From Spirometra erinaceieuropaei (lineage: Eukaryota > Platyhelminthes > Cestoda > Diphyllobothriidea > Diphyllobothriidae): a DNA stretch of 64,000 bases. The notes beneath the pieces were generated by a model, which saw only the letters and a list, made by a program, of their open reading frames with translations, made no database searches and was not told the origin of the DNA. The DNA is taken from contig CACRXP010000630.1 of NCBI GenBank assembly GCA_902702965.1, positions 69,526-133,525 of the forward strand. Reading direction: 5' to 3'. The translations under genes and the position numbers were made by a program. Positions 27,701 to 37,967 of this stretch are shown in pieces (the first letter of the stretch is position 1; every line of letters begins with the position of its first letter).

Positions 27701-30700
27701 TTAACTAAATCATTCGATAATTATATATTCGTATATTTCGTGCCTACCTACTTTGTTTGACTGGAAGTAAAAACAAGGGGTGTGATGCTGTGAGAGTCTG
27801 TGAATAATGAAATATATTGACACCTGCGCGATCATTTAATGTCAAACTTTGAAGAACATTGTACTTGAGAGATTCATGACTGGTTTGCTTCTAAGATGTG
27901 GGATTTCCTTTAACATAAATGGTCGTCGTAATAGTGGAAATAAGGCAACAATTCTTATACCCGATATCTTAGTATTTGCAAGTTTCTTCATTCATCTCTC
28001 GGCCAACTTCCAATAACTGACTTCATAGCTCTTGATATCGACAGTGCCTCTAGTCCGTCTCAATAAGAGCATTATCGTAGGAAGCGGCGCTTACCGATTT
28101 CACCACGGTACCTGCTCCTTCCGATGTGTACTGGGGCTCCATCTAGAGCCCCGCAGGCATTTGCACAGCGGGTAGTATTATGTGCAAAAGGGCATTGTCG
28201 ACAAAGACGAGGGAACGCCGAATGGCTCATTAGCCGTCCCCAATCAGTCACACGCAAGCCCAGGTTTTGGGAGCCTGATATCCGAACCCGGGCTTCATGG
28301 TCATTGAATGCGATGATCTACTATATGAAGTTTGAGCCATTATCCAAAAATCCACTTCTTGCCTCAAAACACAGACATGTGAGGCAATCGGATCATGCGA
28401 CTCCTGAGGTCTGATTAATTATTTAATTAATTAGTTCTAATGACTGCATTTTAAATTTGTTAGAATGCCCTAAGTGGGCTTGGAAGTTTCATTTTCCCGG
28501 GTCACAAGATCGGTCATGTCATGTTTTTAAGAGTACCATGTAGACTGAGTCAGCTTTCCCGAAAAAAATCCCACAAGCTGTTTGATTAGCGTTAGTTAAA
28601 TCTAACCGTCGTCCTCTTGAGGTGTTGAAGGCAAGAATAGGGTATGTAGTCCCCTAGGGTGGTTTGTCAAAAATTTACCTTCTTATATTTTCTAGGTTTA
28701 TGTGGTGTGGCCCCTATGCACAACGGGAGGAGTGAGTGCCTTGGCCCGATCGCTGAGCGCCCCTTTACCATTGTATACAACCAGTCGCAAACGAAAATGC
28801 AACGAGTCCTTGTCTCAATGGTTATAACGTTGGACTTCTGACCAACAGGTTGCGAGATCGAGTCCCAGGGTTTGCGCACCTTGGGGTTAAGCGTGGCTGA
28901 CTGACGATAGCTGGCAAGCCAGGAATGGCCAATTCAGTCTCCCCGGCCTTCGTCGGTAACGTTATTCTTTGGCTTACAGCAGTTTGCCTGACAAAAGGTA
29001 GACAAAGGAGTCATGCAATACGCTGATTTTGATTTTTAGTAGTGTTATTGTCGTCCTCGTTGCCCGGATCTGATCGAAAGTTGGGGTTAGGGATACCGTT
29101 GGAGTTAGAATTAGTATTAGGAGTTTGGGTTATTCCTAGGGCCTAGAATTTCAGGCTTGGTTTATTGTCTGGGTTTGCGATTGAGGCCGGAGTTGGGGCT
29201 TAGAATTGGGGTCGAGAGTTTGGGTTAACGATTTAAGCCTAGAGTTGGGGTTTCGGTCGCGTTCGATTTTTCCCTAAATGCTTACGGGTGAATGGTTAGG
29301 GTTACCCATTAAAGTCACAGTCGTGGTTGGGCCATAATTAACTAGGGTTTTCAAGGGGGTTACATATCATACCCTTGCCGTGTTGAATATGACGGAGTAA
29401 AATCACTTAGCTAAGAAAGCTAAGAAAAACAAAGACCATAATTCGGATGTCAGGCATGAGATAGCGGACAGCTGGACTCTTGCAGAACCTCATAGGTGCG
29501 TTTGCATGGTCTTTTGAACAGAGCTAAAGGACTATTATATAATAAGTCAAATATAAACCGCGAGCAATAGACTTAACTCCGAAAACTGAACAAGGTTTGC
29601 GGATATAATCAAGAGGACTGTCATGTTTAGGATGCAGCCAACTATGATGCATCAGATAGTCAAAGTGTTGGAGCAGTCGATTTAATCCGCACTAGATGAT
29701 AATCATAGGGTTGGTAGACACAAGTTTCTTATTATGAAACGGGGAGAAAATTAGACGCCTGAGAGATTCAAAGTCTCTTACGATTCGTTAGTTATTGACA
29801 CCAGTCTAGTACCTGTGCAGGTGGAGTCTAATTATTCATGAGCGTTTTGCTTCCGTCCTTATGGTGGACCGAAGACAGTTTTAAGATTTGGGCTATCATA
29901 AAAAACCTAGTCAGGAGTTCGGGGTTTATGGCGTACTTTTCGCAGAATGACCTTTGATTGCGAATGGGATTATGCTATTCTTAATTGCTATTTAAAGTAG
30001 AAGGAGGAGACAAAGTGTCTACTGTAATCGTCGTTTAAGTTAGCCGGACTTTCGGGTAAATGTAGGAAAAACCATAAATAACATGTAGGAGGACCAATCA
30101 AAAAAGAAAGGGGTGGTCTGACCGCATGTTGCTTCTGGCAGTTTCACAGGTCAGCCAGCATAAAGCTCAATCCCGGAAAAACGAGGATAAACTGGCAGCA
30201 GGTCTACACTCAACTGTTTAAACCCGCGGAAGCAGGCCGGAACTTTCGTTTCTCGAGCTCAGAAATGGGGTCCAAAAAGGCCAATGTAACAGGAAATGAA
30301 TTACCTAATGTCTGGGCACTGAAACGCAACTTTCTAAACTTGCATGTCTGTGGTGCCCCCATCTTCAACGCTAAAGCTATCATTGTTGGACGATGCGGCT
30401 CCGTCCTCTGTCAGTTGCACGCATTAAAATACTGAAAGTGCCCTTCCTTCGTTGATGCCTTTTGGCTATTTCCACTGTTCCTTTCGCGCACTAGGTCAAA
30501 ACCTCAGAAAGATAGAGAGAATTTCATCAGTCGATTTGCCTCCACCTTGTTTTTTCATAAATGATTTACGGACTTATGCTAATCTTTCGGAGTCAACATT
30601 CTCATTAGTTATTTAACGACAGAAAAACCTAAGATTTTCTTAAGCTACCCGTTGGAAAAGAACGTTATATTTAAATTTGGCAGTTTCAGAATATGTGGTT

Positions 30701-31888
30701 GACAGGACTGTCTGGTAGTTTCAAGTAAAGGACCGAGCGGAAATATTCTTACTCGATTCCAGTAAGAAGTACTAGAAAAAAAATTGTAGAAATATCGCAC
30801 TACACTCTTCCTCGTATTTAAAGTTGTGTGCATTTCCTGGTCTTAAGCGTCATTCCTTTAATTGCAGTACTTACTAACAAATTCTCACTTGGGGAAAGGA
30901 CAGCAAGACATTGTTTGCTCAAGTCGGCTTAATTTCAATACGTTCGTGCCGATTTAAGCGTTGCAATTGAAGAGCAGCCTTAAACTGCCATTATATCTTC
31001 CCTAAACGTTTGAAGTTGTTTACATTTTCGAAAACATCATACTGTGAGAACAGCTTAGTAGCTCCATAGAACCTCAGAATCCGAAGAGGCGAACGGATCC
31101 ATACGCTGAGCAACGGTTTGTGTTAAACAAAAATGTCTAATAGGTAGAAATTTTTACCTCTTCTGAAAGAATATGTGGCGCCAATCAAACGAATTTTGGC
31201 GGAAGACGCCTACGCTTGATCCGAACGGGAGTATGGGTTTTAATCGCTCCAAATTGATATTTTAAAGTACAGTTGGGTAAATAATGTCTTATATCGTACA
31301 AGGGTTTTGTGGAAAATCATATGCACAAAGGCTCTTGATGGGGACTATGTTAACTTCGAATGACAGGCAATGGCAAATTTAGGAACCGAAAGGGATATAT
31401 TCCAACAAATGCTAACATTGTAAAACATAGTATTAAAATTAAATTCTAAACTATATTGATGTGTTGGGAGATATTGCAATCCTATATCGGAAGCGGCGAA
31501 CTTCAGCATTTGGAATGACAACAAAAACGTAGTTTTTATCTCCAGTTCATTATTTGTATTGCGTTTTCCAATCAAACCCGGTGGTTAAATATAATTTTAT
31601 GTGTCTACGGAGATCTTTTGCTTTCGCGTTGGAGGGCGTCCAAAGAGACGTAGCTTTTTGGAGTTGAGATCCACCAATGACATATTCAGGAAAATTCGAA
31701 AGTGCAGAGATGAACCAAGATATTATTCCGCGATTTGAAAAACAAACACAGCAACTTTCACATCTACGTGCATCCGACTATGCAGTGGACATTGAGCTGT
31801 GAAACTCTACTCTCTGGTAAACTTATTTATACCTGTCATATAACGATATTTTCCGCGATCTGGCTGACAAATAGGATGCTGCTGTTGC

Positions 31889-31928
<40 letters not shown>

Positions 31929-34900
31929 CACAACAATTACTGTGATTAAATGTCGACAAAGTAAGTTTGTATACGTTAACCGTAGGTTTGCGCCATAAGG
32001 CGTTTACGCAACTGGGCGGCCGCCAGATTGCTGAAGGCAAGAACTCCATTCGAAGGTCGAGAACCGCTGTGTTTATCTGGCATAAGCATGAGCAATCTGC
32101 GAAAAGAGCACTGGTAGAAGATATGATCTTCGTCGGAAGTAATGGCTAGCGTAGAGAGAACGTTCACAAGCGTGATTAAGATAGTTCGGAGATGAAGCAA
32201 TTGGAGTAAATTCTTTAATACACGAACTCTGTTTTTCAATCCCGGTAGGTCAGACGCCCAGTTGAAAAAGCTATTTCCCTGAGACTCAGAGCGAATAAAA
32301 TATCGAGCACGTTGACCAGCAGGGAGGGTGACTGTCACATTCCACAGCACTCTGCATGAACTCTGAAGATCACTGACTCGAGTTCGTCCATTTACCAACC
32401 TTGCACGATTAGTTTAGTTCGCCCCTTCACAAAATCGTATCAATTAGTTGACGTTAAAGACCTTGTCAACTCCCGATTCTCTAACAGTTAAAGAGCGTTT
32501 GGGGACATGTGAATAACAAGAACGTGATTTTATAAGTTTAGCGGGAGCTTCGAACGTATACACAACCAGTTAATGACTTAGCACATCCTTGTGGAAACTA
32601 CTCTCATTCCCCAATCGAACAAACAATTTGGTGCTTGTAGGAACGGGTTCAATCTAGGGACGAACTTCAACTGCCTGAAATAGTTTTCTTCATCTTTCGC
32701 AACTTACTATCCGTCCTTCTCCAGTGTCCAGGTTAATTGTACTGAGAAAAAATGACCAAGGTCCCAATAATACGCTCTTGATGACGTTGGTGGGCAGCAG
32801 TAAGGTCTAGGTAGGATCTCAGGCTGAAAAGGGCAGTAATAATCAGACGCAATAACCGGTGAATTGTCCTATCTCACATCCTCTCCATCAAGCCCTCATT
32901 TCAATTCATATTTCCATCTTACTTTGTCTGTTCATCAGAGCAAATATAAGCAATATATTTATTGTATTTTGGGAGACCCTTGATTGAATATTCCAGCCGC
33001 AAAAAGAAGCATGTGAAAATGTCGATGAAAACTCCGATAACGTCCACCAGACACAACTTTTCAGGCGAAATGTCAAGTTTTCTGTCTTAAACAGCCGACT
33101 GAGCGCTAGTTTGTCTATTCAAGGACGACAAAATTGCACTCACAACAAGTATTCGCTGTTGTATGAGTGAAATCTGCTTGAGGTCATACATTGCCATCAT
33201 TACTGGATATTTTGGCTTATCTTCGGGTGCGGGAAGCTGCATCTCCGCAGCAAATATCACATAAATGACACCTTGAAAAGTAGGAATACTCGTACACCAA
33301 GAGATCGGAATCCGGCTGGCCTTTTGGTAGCTATAATTACTAAAATGAGTCTTCTTGACAGGCGTAATTTTCCCGATCCTCTTCTGTGACAATTGATTCT
33401 ACGCAATTAAGCTAAATTTGATCGAGGAAAGTTGTTGAACTTGAACTCTGCAAGCGGTTCAGGAATGCTAACGAGGCGATTTGATGCCACAGTTTACTCC
33501 AAATGCTTAGACAGGGCATTTTTGGTAGAAGTAAGCATTACATTCCTAGAGAACGAGGCGTAGCCTGTCCCTGGATGGACCACAAGACTGATTAGTTCCA
33601 TGTCCGTTCACAGCTTCTTATGTTGCATGGAGTGCCTCTCAGTTCCCCTATATAATCGCGCAGGCAATTTCCGTGACATTTCGCTGAACATTTATCTTCC
33701 TTGCCGGGAAGGTTCAGCGCCGCAAATAATTACAAGTTTGGTCAATCATGCCATCATTTACTGAATTTCGAGCGCCACCCATCCAAAACAAAGGGTAGCA
33801 TGGTTAATAGTGTAAATAAAGAGCTAACGAAATATCGCCTACGAAGGAATCAGTTATATTATCCTTGCTTTTGCAACATTTGGAATTTTACCCTTCCCTA
33901 TCTGACATTATGTTACGATTACCCATTAAAAAACAAGCTGGTTTTCTACTGTCAAAAGTAAACAAAACAGTCGTTTATGAGTCTCACAGAATTTGTTCAA
34001 AATAGTCAATAACTATTGCTACTTCCCTTACCCTCTTATGAATGACAAAGTATTCCCTGATTTTAAGAAATTTTTATATGCAATTATTATATCGTTTGTG
34101 ATTTATCTTTCCTTCGTGAGCCTGTGTTGTTCTTATCCAGTTGGCCTCGCCAGTGATGTTGTCTCCAGTTGGCTTCTTTTATGAGAATTATAACCTTTTC
34201 GTTCAAATTTACTAGTATCAAAATCTCCTCGTCTTACTTGACGCTGTCTGACTACCCTCCTCGCCTTCTTTTCTCAGGGACAGGAGTCCGAAAAATGAAA
34301 ACAGAATTTTGTTCAACCTACCGCTTGGATTCCCCTATTTGGACAGTCCGTATTCATTTACTCCTTACTCATATTCCAGTCTCGTTCTCCGTGCTGTGGT
34401 GTCTGGAAATGTCTTTCACTGAATGGCCTGATTACTTTAAAATAAGGCCTTGCGCGCATGCTTCCTCTGATCCGAGAGTACCCCCGATTTGACCAAAAGG
34501 TGTAACCGAGGAGAGAAACTTCACTGACCAGCAGTATACTTTTGTTGCCGCTTCTCTCGCTTGATTGGAGGAAGGGGTTTTGATCTCTTAAGCGAGCACT
34601 GCCGAATCAGGAGTCATTTGTATTTTAGGGGATTTAAAGCAGTCCGCAGCTTTTAAAATAATTCGATAATCTTAATTAGAATAGAACTGCTAAAGAAAAG
34701 TAGTGGGAAGATTAAGACCGACCAGCCACTCACCCATCTAAGTAATCGAAGAGTCTTGGTCCCACTCAGTTTGCAGCGCATTCCAGAAGGCCAGGAGCAG
34801 GAAGTGCCCTCCTTGCACACAGCGTGCCGGATCCAGCGTGGCCAGTACCGGTTTCCCAAGTCTCGCCACACAAACTGGACTGGGCAGGTCGCCTTCTGAA

Positions 34901-35603
34901 GGAGCCAGCGCCTGATCAGATCAGCATCCTTAGGACTAAGGTTCACTTTTTGCTTTCCCACGCCTGCGATCTCCTCTACAATAGTAAAGTGTTGACGACT
35001 CAATTCTTCAGTTAGGGCCTTTTGTTGTTGACTCTCTTCTTGTTGAGTCGTCAGATTGCCCAGGGTCCCCGGGCGCTCAGTGGACATCCAAGCATGGTCG
35101 AAATTAGACCCGAGGATCACCCGCAATTTCTCTACCACAGCGGGTGTGAGATTTGGCTGGAGGTAGGGCAGAGTAGCAGAGTTAATGCGTTCTCCAAACA
35201 TGTGCACGTTTACACGATTAAAGTCATCCGAATCGTCTGGGGGCCAGGAGTTGTCAGAGTTAAGGGTCAGCGCATTGGGCGCTAGGGAGGCCGAATTTGG
35301 ATACATCCTAGAACCGTAAGGTTGTGAGGGCATGTCATTGCTAGGCACTGATCGCGGGCCCATGGCCGATTTGACACGGCCGTTGGTTGCGGAGGCGGCG
35401 ACAGCTGCAGCCTGTCGGGTCAGCACATCACCAACGCTGACGCTGACTTTCCGTGAATAGTCTGCGTTGGATGCACTTCTACTGACTGGTCCGAACCCAA
35501 CACTGGTCGTCACTATGTCCAAGTCAGGGGACGCCGAGGATCTGCTTAGGATTGCAGCGAATAAAAGGGGTAGTAGGCGGAATAAGAGGTCTTGGAAATG
35601 CAT
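18449..35603 (-). CDS. nog: Noggin-like secreted BMP antagonist, two exons: join(35603..34734, 18775..18449)
   Basis: The spliced product has 398 residues. Residues 1-25 form a signal peptide. Residues about 151-180 match the noggin N-terminal motif, which has a LGxxxDxxxM core and in vertebrates includes the BMP-blocking clip region. Residues 240-290 hold CPVxxxWxDLGxRxWPR followed by the C...C...C spacing of the noggin finger region. The C-terminus carries C-x-W and then CxCxC. All nine noggin cysteines are present, at 240, 263, 269, 277, 292, 380, 393, 395 and 397. Vertebrate noggin is about 230 residues and is encoded without an intron in the CDS. This one has a 15,958 bp phase-0 intron after Trp290 and an 87-residue basic insertion between cysteines 5 and 6. 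Known family members are secreted dimers that bind BMP ligands. Planarian noggin-like (nlg) proteins, as I recall them, also carry an insertion inside the noggin domain, so this is probably an nlg-type gene. Family identity is secure; activity on BMP is inferred. Confidence 0.93.
19109..19172 (+). repeat. tRNA-like SINE fragment
   Basis: The segment contains AGCGTCTGACTTTGAGGTCG followed by GTGAGTTCGAATCTC, the layout of an anticodon arm and T arm with a good B-box (GTTCGAATC). The upstream A-box region (about 19109-19135) is degenerate and no acceptor stem closes, so this is a tRNA-derived repeat fragment and not a functional tRNA. It lies in the noggin intron, antisense to the gene. Confidence 0.45.
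20138..20223 (-). repeat. tRNA-like SINE fragment
   Basis: Read on the minus strand it gives GATGGTTTGCTAGAGCGCTT, close to an A-box and D arm, then about 35 bases, then CGCGGGTTCGAATCCTGACG, an excellent B-box and T arm. The acceptor stem does not pair, and the spacing between the boxes is longer than in most tRNAs without a variable arm. A tRNA-derived SINE head is the likeliest reading. It is in the sense orientation within the noggin intron. Confidence 0.55.
24708..24785 (+). repeat. Degenerate TTAGGG-like G-rich tract (short)
   Basis: This stretch contains GGGGATTAGGGTTAAAGTC, then AATTAGAGTTGGATTTAGGG and GTTGACGCTGGGATGCGGG. The words recur about every six bases and vary around TTAGGG and GTTGGA. 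It resembles the longer tract at 29.1 kb in the same intron. Confidence 0.5.
28803..28870 (+). repeat. tRNA-like SINE fragment
   Basis: The sequence TCTCAATGGTTATAACGTTG resembles a D arm with A-box. It is followed by GTTGG, an eight-base loop and CCAAC forming an anticodon-like hairpin, then GAGATCGAGTCCC as a B-box. The flanks do not form an acceptor stem. This order identifies a tRNA-derived promoter unit, most likely a SINE head, on the strand opposite to the noggin-like gene. Confidence 0.6.
29080..29345 (+). repeat. Degenerate TTAGGG/GTTGGGG-like interstitial repeat
   Basis: About 265 bp are dominated by six-base-phased G-rich words: GTTGGGGTTAGGG, GTTGGAGTTAGAATTAG, GGAGTTTGGGTT, GGAGTTGGGGCTTAG, GTTTGGGTTAACG, GAGTTGGGGTTTCGG and GGTTAGGGTTACCC. 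Individual words are close to the animal telomere unit TTAGGG but heavily substituted. It is internal to a gene intron, so it is an interstitial repeat and not a chromosome end. Confidence 0.7.
31888..31928 (+). repeat. GAT/ATG trinucleotide microsatellite, about 13 units
   Basis: An uninterrupted run of ATG/GAT triplets is flanked on the left by CTGCTGTTGCTG. It produces poly-Met and poly-His frames on the two strands, which are artefacts. It lies inside the noggin-like intron and is likely length-polymorphic. Confidence 0.95.
34734..35603 (-). CDS. nog: Noggin-like gene, coding exon 1
   Basis: This exon has 290 codons. The ATG at 35603 is chosen because the reading frame upstream has only a GTG at 35633, and because this ATG starts directly into a classic signal peptide: MHFQ, then a Leu/Phe/Ala-rich core, with likely cleavage near Ser-Ser-Ala at residues 22-25. 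Residues 25-140 are low-complexity, rich in Ser, Asn, Pro and Ala, and unlike any domain I know. Residues 151-180 resemble the noggin N-terminal block. There is an N-glycosylation sequon at Asn183 (NLT). Residues 232-290 are the first part of the noggin domain, with cysteines 240, 263, 269 and 277. The exon ends in AGA TGG followed by GTGAGT, a consensus donor. Reading past it adds 26 residues (a hydrophobic stretch) with no noggin similarity, so that extension is intron read-through. Confidence 0.93.
35534..35603 (-). other. Signal peptide coding segment of the noggin-like protein
   Basis: The first 23 or so codons give Met-His-Phe-Gln-Asp, a hydrophobic core of Leu, Phe, Pro, Ala and Ile, then Ser-Arg-Ser-Ser-Ala-Ser-Pro. 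This is the usual layout of an n-region, h-region and small-residue cleavage site. It supports entry into the secretory pathway, as expected for a noggin-family antagonist. The exact cleavage point (after Ser23 or Ala24) cannot be set by eye. Confidence 0.75.
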
Positions 35604-37310
35604 TTTTCGTATAGCAAACAACGTTGGTGTCACTGCATGAAGATGTGTCGGGGAAAATCCCTATTTTTGCGGATAGGATGTAAGCGATGAGATATCGTAC
35701 TTTGCTAGATCTTTCAGCTTCAATTAACTTGAATTAACTCCAAACGCGCAAACTGCATCGTTAAGTAGACGGAAGATGCCAATCGGGTAACCAATCATCG
35801 ACTGGAGACAACCCACGGCTAAGTTTCCCATTGGTCAAATCGCATCGTCCGCCATGGCCTACAAGCGCGTGCACGTGAGGCCGATGGTCACCTGAATGCC
35901 CCCAATGACGTATGCTTTTGGCAGCTGCAAGCTTGCCAGCATATGCCCACCCTGAACGTAGTCAAAACTACCAAAACATCTGCATGCCAGAAGGCTCGAA
36001 GCCAAACGGATGGTTGCGCACCGATCCTGTACAAAGTAGGTGACTGGATTGCCTGAGAACAAACGCCATTACTTAGGCCCAGTGTGTGATAGTGTCAAAT
36101 CAAACTATTTAAAAGCAAGTAAGCGTGCTCTGCACGACCAAAGATCGAACACGAGCCAATATTTACTGAAGTAGAATTGTATGTTTTGTTTGATTCTCCT
36201 GAAACTTGTGGAATGCAGGAGTCCACTGCTGAATGAATTCACGCAGGTGCTAAGCTCTCGAAAGTTATGACCGTTCTCTCAAGAAGTGGTAGCAAAACCC
36301 TGCCTAGGGTTTCTCTAGGCAGTATTCAATTTGTATCGTCCACCTCCTGCCAGATTTAAGTCATGCGTCTCACATTGTCTTCAAGTCGTAGGCTCAGATC
36401 TACTAGTCCACGCGAAACCTTCTCTAACATTTAACCCTTGAGGTAAACCCACGATTGGATCGCACAGTTACAATTTCGAAAAGCGTGCGTGCACTTAAAA
36501 GCGACCGCCGTCCCCATCCGGCTGTTATTTGCAGGGCCCTTAGCATGCACTCACGAACGAATTTAGGGGCTTGTAAACAGCCGAGTTTTCACCAGCGGCC
36601 CATCTCCGTAGATTTGCAATCCACCTTGATTTCGAATTCAGCAGTTATCGTCACAGTCCGTCAACTGAGTTCATTAGACCTTATCGAGATTTGAATACAA
36701 AATACTAAGGGTAACGTTCAGTGAGGTAACTGAGAGGCCCAAACGCCTCGTGAGTTGGGCATCTGAAGTGTTGAAAATGAAGGAATGAATTATTCAAAAT
36801 GGGAATCCAAGAGCGTGGTGTATCGAATAAGAGACCGTGGGATAGTTTTGCGGATGTTTTTGTTATTTTAAGCAGTTGGGACTGCCCTCAACAGCCTTAA
36901 AGGGTATAATGATATTGCAAGTTAACAGACTTAATTAAATGTAGCATGCTACAACTTAGAAGGACATAATAGGCGATTTAATGCAATCCCAAGTGTGGAT
37001 TGAACCGGAAATGAAATGGATGACAGGACATTCCAAATTATCCGGTAATAAAGCCTGACAGGGTAAACGCCAGTCTTACGTGATTGGTCGAACTTCTACT
37101 TTTACCCCCTCTAGTTAAGCCATTAGCCCACTTGGCAGGAATGACTGGTAGCATAAATAATCACGGGCGTTTCGTGTTAAAAAGCTTTGCTGACGACTTG
37201 TGGAATACGTCGGGTTCAATCTTTGATTTTTTGGGCGCCCACGCCTCTTTGTGCCGAGAATGATTTTGGTCATACCAACCCCAATTCTACCAACGGTAAC
37301 AGGATGTCGA

Positions 37311-37321
37311 GGGGGGGGGGG
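37311..37321 (+). repeat. Poly-G run (11)
   Basis: Eleven consecutive G bases follow GGATGTCGA. Shorter runs of the same kind occur at 38952-38960 (nine G) and 44911-44920 (ten C). These are prone to length error in assembly. Confidence 0.95.
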
Positions 37322-37942
37322 AAGATTCAAGGTAGAGAGGTTTGTTGGTTAAATATCATTAGAAAACCAGTCGAAAGCAAAAGGCGTGGTTTGATTTTAA
37401 AATGTAAAGAGTCTTCTTATAAGGCCTTAATGAGTTGAGAGGATGTAAATATAAAGCGCACGTGTGCGCCCAGACTTAGGTTAATGTGCGACTATAAGAG
37501 CGACAAAGACAATTTTGATGTGGCTGCAACCCCAATACACATCACTCCTGGACTTAGTAGACTCTCATTACATCAGTCCCATTTTTGTCGCAAATGGAGA
37601 GGCTAGTGCCTCAGCGGTTGCCACAGGCAGTTTCATTACCTCTCTTCCTAGGGTCCAGAACGAATGTAAAATTATTATATTCCCTGAACTCAACATTTTA
37701 CGCCTCGTTGCTCCGAGTTCTACTGGACCTGCTAGAACGAAGATCTGGATAGAAAACAGTCCATGTCATAGGATTTTGTTCAATTTTTCCCTAAAGTGGC
37801 ATCAGTAACGTCAAATTCTGAATGGAGCAAGTACATTCGAGAGCGAAATATCGACAGTTTCCCAGTGCACCATACTGATTTACAGGTGGAAAGCCGTCTA
37901 TCATGGGCGGCGACAAAAACTACCAGCGGTCAAAAGTAAACA

Positions 37943-37967
37943 TGCCATCTATGCCAGATAGATGGCA
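37943..37967. repeat. Perfect small hairpin, 10 bp stem and 5-nt loop
   Basis: TGCCATCTAT, loop GCCAG, then ATAGATGGCA. The stem pairs perfectly. There is no run of T after it and no nearby gene, so no role can be assigned. Confidence 0.6.

Larger units (their letters stand above)
18776..34733 (-). other. Single 16 kb intron of the noggin-like gene
   Basis: The intron is bounded by GTGAGT at the donor and a pyrimidine-rich CTTATCAG at the acceptor, both read on the minus strand. It interrupts the noggin domain exactly between the conserved Trp290 and Tyr291-Cys292. Inside I can see three tRNA-like fragments, two degenerate TTAGGG-like tracts and a GAT microsatellite, which are listed separately. 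The GC-richer stretches at 20.9-21.1 kb and 21.8-22.3 kb have long open frames in several directions but no domain I recognise, and they may be old repeats. No second coding exon of the noggin-like protein is needed between the two ends. Confidence 0.85.

Noticed and set aside
29080..29345. True telomere or chromosome end
   Set aside because: The repeat is heavily substituted and lies in the middle of an intron with unique sequence on both sides.
31735..32049. Poly-Met and poly-His ORFs
   Set aside because: They are translations of the GAT microsatellite.
34653..34733. Read-through of noggin exon 1 as a hydrophobic C-terminal tail (26 residues)
   Set aside because: It starts exactly at a consensus GTGAGT donor and would remove the five C-terminal noggin cysteines, which are found intact in the distant exon 2.
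34824..35285. Plus-strand ORFs of 63 and 87 codons opposite noggin exon 1
   Set aside because: They are shadows of the noggin coding strand with no signal of their own.
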